From the NCBI GenBank assembly GCA_030596225.1, contig JAUVKO010000075.1, positions 1 to 8,745 on the forward strand: 8,745 nucleotides of DNA, written 5' to 3'. A model generated the notes under the pieces. It had not been told where the DNA came from. It searched no databases and worked only from the letters and a program-made list of their open reading frames with translations. Shown piece by piece: positions 1-6,063 of this stretch. This stretch comes from Fidelibacterota bacterium (GTDB lineage: Bacteria; Fidelibacterota; UBA8477; JABMPR01). Each line of letters begins with the position of its first letter. The first letter of the stretch is position 1. Position numbers and translations under genes: made by a program.

Positions 1-246
1 CGTGTCACGAATAATTATATGGGTTTTCTCTTTTGGCTTATAGCGATACAAACTAGTGATAGCAGGATAGATATCTTCTGCCACATGCAAAGCTTCATTG
101 GCTGTCCAGGAGGTATTTTGATGATAGTGGACAATGAAGTGTTCACCTTCAATGGTTTCCCACTCTAACTCGGGGTGATTAAAGCCTTGAGCCATTACAA
201 ATGATGTAATAGTCAGCAGGATCAGAACAAATATGTATGATCTCAT
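1..246 (-). CDS. Exported protein, N-terminal 82 codons only; possible TolB/BamA-like or gluzincin-type surface protein
   Basis: Partial gene that runs off the left edge of the window. Reading leftwards from the ATG at 246-244 gives 82 open codons. The product starts with a clear signal peptide (MRSYIFVLILLTITSFVMAQ, cleavage probably after residue 19 or 20), followed by a segment containing HPELEWETIEGEHFIVHYH and then a helix-like stretch ending in KTHIIIRDT. This pattern of a W-x-T-x-E-x-E-H-F strand followed by an HIII strand resembles the start of large FCB-group exported proteins that carry a gluzincin-like domain, TolB-type propeller repeats and sometimes a BamA-like barrel. That family call is from memory and the diagnostic parts lie outside the window. 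The start codon overlaps the stop of the preceding gene by 4 nt (ATGA) and has no separate ribosome-binding site, so translational coupling is likely. The gene is certain; its function is not. Confidence 0.8.
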   Translation of the reverse strand, partial: MRSYIFVLILLTITSFVMAQGFNHPELEWETIEGEHFIVHYHQNTSWTANEALHVAEDIYPAITSLYRYKPKEKTHIIIRDT

Positions 247-3032
247 CGAATAATTGCGATCTTGATGATCTCAGCCTGACCACCGGCAACAACTTGCGCC
301 AGATAGACCCCATTTGATACACCAGAGGCATCCCAAACCCATTCATTATAGGTATTCACCTGTTGGACATCCAGCTCCTTAAAAAGGACTTGAGCGCCAT
401 TCAGAGAAAATATCTCAATTGACCAGGAATCAACATCACCAATCCAGGCCCGAATGGTTGTGTTACTCCCCTTCACGGGGTTTGGATAATTGTAAACAGA
501 TCCACTCTTTATCTCCAGAGAGCCTTTAGCCACTTCACCGGCTAGAATAACCATACGATCACCATTCGATCGACCTTGTGGATCGATCCAGAAAGTATAT
601 GGCTCAATATCCTGAGATTTTGTGAATTTCATTAAAAAATCGCCACTTCGAAGGAGAAATGCCTCTCCACCTTGACCAACAGAGTTTTGGACATCATCTT
701 GTGCTGTGGGTAACACTCCGCTATCCATGAGCACTCCATTAAGAGCATGGATCGAATAACTATTCTCATGACGGAGAAATATTCCGAGTTCACCATCAAT
801 TAAGGGTACTATGACGGGGTTGCCATAATATGGATCAACAGAAAAAGGATTTCCATTCCATTGGATACCAGATTGAGTAATGATCTGAACCTGTGTTTGA
901 AAAAAGAGCGCAATCTCGAAAATTCCATTATAGTCGATATCCAAGGGAATGATATAGCTGGGTTTATCAACTTGCAGATAATCTTTCTCCTCGCCCGGTA
1001 AATGACTGATCATAAGTCTTTCTTCAGTACTTGACCAGGAAATAACATCCAATTTTTCAGGCGGTTCTGCATATGCTTGAAAGTTTTGGCTGTGAGTCAC
1101 TCCTGCTGGAACAGGGACAAGGGATTCACCAGCTGCATAATAAAATATTGTGTCTGTTGTTGTACTAAACCGAGCCAGTGGATCATTCAGTGGTAATCTT
1201 ACCATATGACTTGAATCAGAGTCCGTGCTGGGGTTCCAGTAAACGATGTATGACACTTCGTCTCTATCAGCAAAGTAGATAACCTCAGTCTCAGTGATCG
1301 AGATCTCATAAGCAGTATCATTGTCTGAATCGATATATATTTCTCCGGTTTCAATGTTCAGAAATCGAATACCGGTGGCAATCCGGGTCACGACCCATGG
1401 ATGCTGAAATGTGATATTACTATCAATACTTCCGCTGAAAATGTCATCCGGAGTGACAACACTATTGGGTGTATATTGAAAACATCCCGAAGTATAAGCA
1501 CACGACACAATTTGAGTTGAATCCAAATTGAAAGCCCAAAGATAATCAGAATCAAGCCCCCAACCGATAATAGTAGAAATGGAATTCGATTCCACTATCC
1601 TGTCCGAGGCTATGGAGAAACTCATAGTGGAACCATTTTTTGAGATATTCTCTATCCTTAGGTGGCTGGGAAACCCGGAATTTGATACTGTTGAGGGAAA
1701 GGTCGTAGAGCTAAAGCTCAATAAGCTGTCACCCACCACATCCTGATTGCGATTTAGATGAAACCAGCCTTCATTTGCTGCATACCAGGGATCAAACCAC
1801 CAACCGGTTTCCAGGTAGCTGGCAAAAAGTAACTGAGTCGTATGCCCCATGTCCTGAGCGCCATCAGCCTCAACAAAGTCCACTAACTGAATATCACCTC
1901 CATTAGGATTTTCGTCAGTGAACCAGGCAGATTCATCAATGTGCCAGATATACAAACCATTCCCGGGTAAGCCGGCATGTTGTTCATCAACCTGGATGAC
2001 TACGCCACTATTGCTAAGATTCACAGAAACAGTGTCATAGCTCGGCTCGTCTATCCATCTGATCATATCATCAGGATCGATTAAATCCCTCTGACAATTC
2101 TCAATCAAGTAATACTCATCATCGGAAATAGATATCTTAACCGGTGCATCATCGACTGTTAAACTCACTTCATCACCGATCCCCCGCTCCACTGCTGTTA
2201 CCCAACCGGCTTTTATACGGGAATATGGATCCGGGTAAGCCGGTACGATACCATGGAAATTATTCGAGCCCTGGTCCATAAGCGCAAAGCCCCCTACAAG
2301 GGAGCGACCTGTCTCAGTGTTATACAATGGTGGCAATCCCAGATGAAACCCCAGCATGAGCGCCATGGTGCCATTTAAGCCCACTTGATAGAAGCAAGGG
2401 TCATTCGCATCTGCGAAAAGACTACGGGTTTCTTCGTACTGGAGGAAATTCTGAGATTCAGGAATAATGATTATATCCTCAAGAATTTTTCCGTCGACTA
2501 AAAAATAATATTTCTCATCAAAATCTGTTTTAGAGAGATACGCTGATGGGATATTTCCTGGTGTCGGATCCAAAGCAAAAGCGAAATCGCCACCCATCCC
2601 TGCGTGAACTATTATAATTGTTGAAAATAAATTAAAATTGACGTCCGCATCTGCCAAAGTCAGAGCATCACGGGTTAGTTCAAATAATTTATCTGTCTCA
2701 TCAAATACTGTTAAATAAGGGTGATAATAAAGCATGGTATTGGGAAGTGGATAAGCCTCCAGCTCGCCCGCCGGGAATACCATGGAATTTTCTGTATCGA
2801 TTCTTACTGCCCCATCACTAACTCGCCGCCAGTAATTATCAGCAGCAATGAGATGATCTTGAAAATAGGTTTTTCCATGGGGTGGTGGATCCAAGGACCA
2901 ATCTGAACATTCAATATCGCTTGTATCCTCCAGGACAAAGCTGCCATCCCCGGTTGTTGCCGGAGAATCGTCCCACTGGAAATCCACACGGATGATAGCA
3001 ACCTTTAATGCTTCAGCTGAAAGTGGCACCAC
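243..3032 (-). CDS. Secreted M6-metalloprotease-like protein with degenerate zinc motif and T9SS-type C-terminal domain (probable pseudoprotease)
   Basis: A 929-residue protein counted from a GTG at 3032. Residues 10-480 resemble M6 (InhA/PrtV-type) peptidases: an AIIRVDF opening strand, an NYWRRVSDG segment (66-74), a GLPPLYNTETG segment (232-242), a Met-turn-like ALMDQGS (250-256) and LPGNGLYIWHIDE (355-367). The catalytic motif expected as HELGH reads L225-M226-L227-G228-F229, and the Asp of the usual GLPDLY is Pro235, so no zinc ligand or catalytic Glu remains. Residues about 480-830 look like beta-propeller or FG-GAP repeats (for example DIDYNGIFEIALFF, 698-711). Residues about 843-929 form a T9SS type A-like sorting domain (YNYPNPV at 847, WDASGVSNGVYLAQV near the end), implying export and surface attachment. 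A good signal peptide (SIAILVLALFFVVPLSAEA) is in frame but begins upstream of the GTG, which has no Shine-Dalgarno. The true start may be an ATC at 3074 or a mis-sequenced ATG. The gene lies 82 nt downstream of porV and overlaps the next gene by 4 nt. Confidence 0.85.
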   Translation of the reverse strand: MVPLSAEALKVAIIRVDFQWDDSPATTGDGSFVLEDTSDIECSDWSLDPPPHGKTYFQDHLIAADNYWRRVSDGAVRIDTENSMVFPAGELEAYPLPNTMLYYHPYLTVFDETDKLFELTRDALTLADADVNFNLFSTIIIVHAGMGGDFAFALDPTPGNIPSAYLSKTDFDEKYYFLVDGKILEDIIIIPESQNFLQYEETRSLFADANDPCFYQVGLNGTMALMLGFHLGLPPLYNTETGRSLVGGFALMDQGSNNFHGIVPAYPDPYSRIKAGWVTAVERGIGDEVSLTVDDAPVKISISDDEYYLIENCQRDLIDPDDMIRWIDEPSYDTVSVNLSNSGVVIQVDEQHAGLPGNGLYIWHIDESAWFTDENPNGGDIQLVDFVEADGAQDMGHTTQLLFASYLETGWWFDPWYAANEGWFHLNRNQDVVGDSLLSFSSTTFPSTVSNSGFPSHLRIENISKNGSTMSFSIASDRIVESNSISTIIGWGLDSDYLWAFNLDSTQIVSCAYTSGCFQYTPNSVVTPDDIFSGSIDSNITFQHPWVVTRIATGIRFLNIETGEIYIDSDNDTAYEISITETEVIYFADRDEVSYIVYWNPSTDSDSSHMVRLPLNDPLARFSTTTDTIFYYAAGESLVPVPAGVTHSQNFQAYAEPPEKLDVISWSSTEERLMISHLPGEEKDYLQVDKPSYIIPLDIDYNGIFEIALFFQTQVQIITQSGIQWNGNPFSVDPYYGNPVIVPLIDGELGIFLRHENSYSIHALNGVLMDSGVLPTAQDDVQNSVGQGGEAFLLRSGDFLMKFTKSQDIEPYTFWIDPQGRSNGDRMVILAGEVAKGSLEIKSGSVYNYPNPVKGSNTTIRAWIGDVDSWSIEIFSLNGAQVLFKELDVQQVNTYNEWVWDASGVSNGVYLAQVVAGGQAEIIKIAIIR

Positions 3033-3074
3033 AAAAAATAGTGCTAGAACTAATATAGCTATAGATCGATGGAT
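3030..3074 (-). other. In-frame signal-peptide coding segment upstream of the annotated GTG start
   Basis: Reading in frame upstream of the GTG at 3032-3030, the codons from ATC at 3074 encode (I/M)HRSIAILVLALFF and continue into VVPLSAEA: a basic tip, a hydrophobic core of about 14 residues and an A-x-A-like cleavage site. This is what a secreted protein with a T9SS-like tail should have. The frame stays open further upstream to a TGA inside the end of porV, but contains no ATG, GTG or TTG before 3032. Translation therefore starts at a rare codon such as ATC, or one base is wrong here. A C-to-G change at 3072 (minus-strand sense) would give ATG. Confidence 0.6.
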
Positions 3075-3114
3075 AGTTTTCCCGCTTGCTTTTGAAAACC
3101 AGCTATTACAACTC

Positions 3115-4380
3115 TTAAAACTTGAGTTGTAAAGAAAATCGCATTGTATTGTTCAAGGGGTGGGTTTCTTCAGCCACTGTATAGCCAAAATCAAATCCAT
3201 AATTACCGTATCGAATCCCGGCACCAACTGTGGGTGTGGTGATCTTGCCCTCAGTATCATAGTAATAGCCGCCCCGAATTGCAAACATGTTGTTGTACCA
3301 GTATTCGAGTCCAATACTATGGATCAGAGATTTAAATTCATCTGCAGGACTCCGGTCAGAACTGTTGCCAACTTCCAGGGAACCATCTTCCCCGTATAGT
3401 CCACCAATAGCTACAAGCGTATCTGCGTCAAAGCCACCAATCTTTCGATCACCATCCATATCCCGGTCACCACCCAGATACCAGTCATCTACAAAAGAGG
3501 TAAAAATACCTTTCCACCATGAATCTGTATGGGCAATTTCCTTTTGACCATCGCTGTTGTAGTCTCCAGAGGTATTAATTTCACCGGATTCACCATAACC
3601 ACCAATCAAACCATCGCCATCCCAATCCATGGATGCATATTCACCAACCAGTAGTTTATTTACATCATAGACAATGTTCAGACGATTATATTTTGTCTCG
3701 TAAGCACGTAGATTAAAGCCCATCTTTAAGTTGGTTGGCATAGGGTCAGCCTGTTCTTCATCATTGAAAATCACTTTGGGTCCCAGATTAGATATCATGG
3801 CACCTAAGTCCACTTTCCCTCCCAGATATCCCTTGCTGAGATAACCGACATCAAAGCCAAAGTTGGTTGCAGTTCCCTTAGTTTCTTCTGTGCCTACTGA
3901 CTTATCTGTCAGATGCTGATGTAGAATTTTAAAGTTGAAACCAATACTTGTATTTTCGGAAATTAGGGTGGCGTAACTCAATGCACCAGACGTGAAATAT
4001 GTCATAAATGTCCCCAGATCTTCCTGATTGGGACCCGTATACTGCTGTTCACCGGCATTCAGATAAATAATATGTCCACCAAATACACCCAAATTCTCCA
4101 CAGGAGCTACGCCTGCTAAAAAGTCATAATACATATCATCAACTAGGCCCGGCAACCAATTCACATGCATTCCTGCAAGTTCATAACTCTCCTGAAAACC
4201 CAAACCTGCAGGATTCCAGTAAGTAGCATATGAATCATCCGCCAGAGCTACTTGAGCCTCACCCATTCCACCAGCTCTGGCACCTGGTGCAATCAACAGA
4301 AACAAGGCACTTTGTGAAAATGCAGTCGATATGAGCAACGTGCTCCCTATCAAGATGCTTAATAATTTATGCGATTTCAT
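3115..4380 (-). CDS. PorV/PorQ-family outer-membrane beta-barrel protein with calcium-loop-like insertions
   Basis: A 421-residue outer-membrane protein of the PorV type. In type IX secretion, PorV binds the C-terminal signals of exported substrates and helps pass them to the surface. The start chosen is the ATG at 4380-4378. It has a strong Shine-Dalgarno GAGGAG at 4395-4390, 9 nt away, and gives a proper signal peptide (MKSHKLLSILIGSTLLISTAFSQ). The in-frame codon at 4401 lies inside a terminator T-tract. After the signal peptide come the family hallmarks APGARAGGMGEAQVALADD and TYWNPAGLGF, then alternating barrel strands, ending in an aromatic terminus (MRFSLQLKF). Residues about 251-320 hold acidic D-x-D-x-D-G loops (DWDGDGLIG, DYNSDGQKE, DRDMDGDRKIG) resembling dockerin or thrombospondin type 3 calcium loops, probably in an extracellular or periplasmic loop. 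The next gene encodes a likely T9SS substrate, which fits a carrier-cargo pair. It is a paralogue-rich family, so equivalence to the true PorV is not certain. Confidence 0.88.
   Translation of the reverse strand: MKSHKLLSILIGSTLLISTAFSQSALFLLIAPGARAGGMGEAQVALADDSYATYWNPAGLGFQESYELAGMHVNWLPGLVDDMYYDFLAGVAPVENLGVFGGHIIYLNAGEQQYTGPNQEDLGTFMTYFTSGALSYATLISENTSIGFNFKILHQHLTDKSVGTEETKGTATNFGFDVGYLSKGYLGGKVDLGAMISNLGPKVIFNDEEQADPMPTNLKMGFNLRAYETKYNRLNIVYDVNKLLVGEYASMDWDGDGLIGGYGESGEINTSGDYNSDGQKEIAHTDSWWKGIFTSFVDDWYLGGDRDMDGDRKIGGFDADTLVAIGGLYGEDGSLEVGNSSDRSPADEFKSLIHSIGLEYWYNNMFAIRGGYYYDTEGKITTPTVGAGIRYGNYGFDFGYTVAEETHPLNNTMRFSLQLKF
3421..3630 (-). other. Acidic Asp-rich loop region inside the PorV-like protein (putative Ca2+-binding loops)
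   Basis: The segment codes for three short acidic loops of the D-x-D-x-D-G or D-x-N-x-D-G form, separated by Gly-rich stretches (YGESGE, WYLGGD, GGFDAD). The pattern matches the calcium loops of dockerin, EF-hand-like and thrombospondin type 3 repeats. Barrel strands are predicted on both sides, so the region looks like a long inserted loop of about 70 residues. Metal binding is inferred from the motif only. Confidence 0.5.
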
Positions 4381-4389
4381 TGTATCTAA

Positions 4390-4395
4390 CTCCTC
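4390..4395 (-). promoter_or_regulatory. Shine-Dalgarno site of porV
   Basis: Minus-strand GAGGAG, 9 nt before the ATG at 4380-4378. It decides the start codon: the alternative start at 4401 would place this site inside the coding region and begin in a terminator T-tract. Confidence 0.75.
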
Positions 4396-4399
4396 ATTC

Positions 4400-4431
4400 A
4401 AAAAAAACCGAATGGCATGATATCATTCGGT
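4400..4431 (-). terminator. Intrinsic terminator-like hairpin just before porV
   Basis: On the minus strand the arms ACCGAATG (4431-4424) and CATTCGGT (4414-4407) form a perfect 8-bp stem with a 9-nt loop, followed directly by seven T residues (4406-4400). This is the classic form of a rho-independent terminator oriented with the genes. It lies about 130 nt past the stop of the Trm112-like gene and ends 20 nt before the porV ATG, so it could end the upstream operon or act as an attenuator in the porV leader. Confidence 0.7.
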
Positions 4432-4438
4432 GTCAACT

Positions 4439-4516
4439 TTAAAAAGATGAACGTTAAGTTCCTAATATTTTGCGAGGTTTCTCCTCTGTAATGCCCAGTA
4501 ACGTTTTTCTTTTTAA
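4439..4516. repeat. Inverted repeat, 18-bp arms, 42-nt spacer
   Basis: The arms at 4439-4456 (TTAAAAAGATGAACGTTA) and 4499-4516 (TAACGTTTTTCTTTTTAA) are complementary at 16 of 18 positions; the two mismatches lie together in the middle. Each arm contains the palindrome AACGTT. The spacer 4457-4498 includes a smaller GAGG/CCTC dyad. It could fold into a long AT-rich stem in the porV leader RNA or be a two-site protein-binding operator. Confidence 0.5.
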
Positions 4517-4560
4517 GCTCTCCTCATTTTAAACGCGCGAATATAGGTTTCCACCCACCG

Positions 4561-4824
4561 CTAAACAACGGTATTCCCATAATTTAGCCCCTCTAGTGAT
4601 ATAGCATATTGAGGCAAAAGCTGAGGGATTCCGCCATTGATCGGATAAGCTATTTTTTGTTGCTTATCCACCAACAAAGCGTGGGCAGGTTTGGCTATTG
4701 GATCACCATTCTTATATAGCATTTCAGTGTCTTCTAACCAGGCATTGATCACATTTAACAAACTTTCATCAGCCAAAGCGAGTGCTGCTTTTGATGTGGG
4801 ACAGAATAATTGATTTTTGATCAA
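4561..4824 (-). CDS. Trm112-like small protein (UPF0434-type), zinc cysteines mostly lost
   Basis: An 87-residue protein of the Trm112 family. In eukaryotes and some bacteria Trm112 activates methyltransferases; the bacterial stand-alone members have no settled role. Visible family marks are the N-terminal FCPTSKAALAL (residues 7-17), a central spacer ending ALLVDKQQKIAYPI (about 69-82 nt before the tail by reading frame) and the hallmark YPINGGIPQLLP followed by an acidic or amide residue and AI. Only one cysteine is present (Cys8), so the four-cysteine zinc site of classic UPF0434 proteins is not complete. A SK variant of this family without zinc cysteines is known to me from other phyla. 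The start is a TTG at 4824-4822, supported by AGGTAAG about 7 nt upstream; no ATG or GTG exists between it and the upstream in-frame stop. It begins 4 nt after the ABC ATPase stop, so the two genes are probably co-translated. Confidence 0.75.
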   Translation of the reverse strand: MIKNQLFCPTSKAALALADESLLNVINAWLEDTEMLYKNGDPIAKPAHALLVDKQQKIAYPINGGIPQLLPQYAISLEGLNYGNTVV

Positions 4825-4828
4825 ATAC

Positions 4829-5578
4829 TTACCTGTGTTTCAAATCTAGATCTTCATTATATCCACTAATAAAATCCTGCACAGATTCCAACTGTGAATT
4901 CTTCATTTCTTCGACGCTACCGGTAAAGGAAAAGTTCCCGTTATCCAGTAAAACAATTTGATCTGCAAGAAAAAAACCTGTGGGTATATCGTGGGTAACG
5001 ATAATACTTGTGATATTCGGATCGGACTGCACCTCTTTGATCAATTTAGCGATCTGGGCACTGGTCACGGGATCAAGTCCCGTGGTTGGCTCATCATAGA
5101 GGATGTATTTTGGTTTTATGGCCATTACCCGTGCGAGACCAACACGTTTCCGCATACCACCACTTAATTCAGCCGGGTATTTATCACCGACATCCGACAA
5201 TCCAACTTTCTCAAGGCTATCCGCTGTAATAGATTTTATCTCCGACTCTGAATAGCGATTATATGCTCTAAGACCTATCCCCACATTGTCATAGATATTT
5301 AAACTGTCAAAAAGTGCTGCAGATTGAAATAGCATACCAAATTTTAGACGGCATTTGTCCAAACTTTTACCGGAAAGTGTTCCCAGATCATCATCATCAA
5401 TAAAGATTCGCCCTGAATCCGGATAAAGAAGACGTGTGATGAGCTTGAGCAAGACACTTTTGCCTGTACCACTCTTTCCCATAACAACCATCGTCTGGCC
5501 ATCATGGACATCCATATTGATCCCATCCAAAACAACCAGATCTCCAAAAGATTTATGAAGATTATTGATATTGATCAT
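4829..5578 (-). CDS. ABC transporter ATP-binding protein, MlaF type (phospholipid/MCE transport)
   Basis: A 249-residue ATPase with every motif intact: Walker A GKSGTGKS (34-41), Q-loop Gln85 in MLFQSAALFDSL, signature LSGGMRKR (138-145), Walker B YILYDEP (158-164) with catalytic Glu163, D-loop GLD, and switch His196 in VTHDI. The sequences FQSAALFDSLNIYDNV, LSGGMRKRVGLARV and YDEPTTGLDP are typical of MlaF/Ttg2A, the cytoplasmic ATPase of the MCE system that moves phospholipids between the inner and outer membranes and keeps the outer membrane asymmetric. The usual partners MlaE (permease) and MlaD (MCE protein) are not next to it, so they must be encoded elsewhere. It lies 36 nt after nrdR and 4 nt before the Trm112-like gene. 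The ATG at 5578 follows an in-frame TGA closely and has no strong Shine-Dalgarno. Confidence 0.9.
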   Translation of the reverse strand: MININNLHKSFGDLVVLDGINMDVHDGQTMVVMGKSGTGKSVLLKLITRLLYPDSGRIFIDDDDLGTLSGKSLDKCRLKFGMLFQSAALFDSLNIYDNVGIGLRAYNRYSESEIKSITADSLEKVGLSDVGDKYPAELSGGMRKRVGLARVMAIKPKYILYDEPTTGLDPVTSAQIAKLIKEVQSDPNITSIIVTHDIPTGFFLADQIVLLDNGNFSFTGSVEEMKNSQLESVQDFISGYNEDLDLKHR

Positions 5579-5614
5579 GATGATTCATTCATAGTTGTGG
5601 TTTAATTTGGATAA

Positions 5615-6058
5615 CTATATTTCATCCAGTTCGGCTCTAAATTCTTTGACATCCTCAAATTTGCGATAAACACTGGCAAACCTTACATAGGCGATCTCAT
5701 CCAGGTCCTTCAAATGTTTCATGACCAATTCACCAATATCTTTGGCATGCACTTCTGACGAGCCAAAAGTATTCACATCCTGAATGATCGTATCAACTGT
5801 TTCATTCATCTGGGCACTACTGACAGGTCGTTTACTGCAAGCAATTGCTATACTTTTAAGAATCTTTTCACGGTCAAAAGGTTCACGACGTTGATTGCTT
5901 TTAATGACCAACAGTGGTTGGATTTCGACGTATTCGTAGGTTGTGAAGCGATATGCGCAACTGCTGCATTCTCTCCGGCGTCGTATGGCACGACCATCCT
6001 GAGTGTGTCTCGAGTCTATGACCCTGGTATCATCTTGTTGACATTGAGGACAATTCAT
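5615..6058 (-). CDS. nrdR: Transcriptional repressor NrdR
   Basis: A 147-residue protein matching NrdR over its full usual length. NrdR senses ATP and dATP and represses ribonucleotide reductase genes by binding NrdR boxes in their promoters. The N-terminal zinc ribbon uses Cys3 and Cys6 (MNCPQC) and Cys31 and Cys34 (CSSC), with the RVIDSR and RRRREC stretch between them providing the DNA-binding surface. The ATP-cone covers about residues 46-136 and shows VIKSNQRREPFDREKI, ACSKRPVS and the IAYVRFASVYRKF end motif. The ATG gives the canonical N-terminus of the family. It starts 5 nt after the glyA stop, so it is in the same operon. No NrdR box was recognised in the window, and no ribonucleotide reductase gene lies nearby. 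Confidence 0.96.
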   Translation of the reverse strand: MNCPQCQQDDTRVIDSRHTQDGRAIRRRRECSSCAYRFTTYEYVEIQPLLVIKSNQRREPFDREKILKSIAIACSKRPVSSAQMNETVDTIIQDVNTFGSSEVHAKDIGELVMKHLKDLDEIAYVRFASVYRKFEDVKEFRAELDEI

Positions 6059-6063
6059 GAAGG

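Larger units (their letters stand above)
4381..4560 (-). promoter_or_regulatory. Intergenic leader region upstream of porV
   Basis: This 180-nt gap is the longest non-coding stretch between genes in the window and the most likely site for a promoter of the porV block. On the minus strand it contains a long AT-rich inverted repeat (4516-4439), a hairpin with T-tract (4431-4400) and the porV ribosome-binding site (4395-4390). A TTGACA hexamer lies at 4436-4431, but no matching -10 box occurs 16-19 nt downstream. A TATATT lies near 4545 with only a poor -35 partner. The word AATGAGGAG occurs twice, near 4530 and near 4395. No promoter can be fixed by eye, and FCB bacteria often use -35/-10 sequences unlike those of E. 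coli. Confidence 0.45.

Noticed and set aside
2721..3001. Short open frames on both strands within the start of the M6-like gene
   Set aside because: They overlap the coding frame of a recognisable family and show no motif of their own.
4381..4401. Upstream start adding seven residues (MNEELDT) to the PorV-like protein
   Set aside because: It would begin inside the T-tract of the hairpin, and the GAGGAG site would then be coding. The internal ATG gives a better signal peptide.
4431..4436. TTGACA hexamer on the minus strand as a porV -35 box
   Set aside because: No TATAAT-like sequence lies 16-19 nt downstream, and the place where it should be is the terminator stem. Probably chance.
4515..4532. 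A four-codon mini-ORF (ATG AGG AGA GCT TAA) in the porV leader as a leader peptide
   Set aside because: It has no ribosome-binding site, no run of regulatory codons and no clear link to the hairpins. Too short to support.
5579..5614. The nrdR-to-ABC gap as a promoter or terminator site
   Set aside because: Only 36 nt, with no hairpin, T-tract or recognisable promoter elements; it looks like plain intra-operon spacing.
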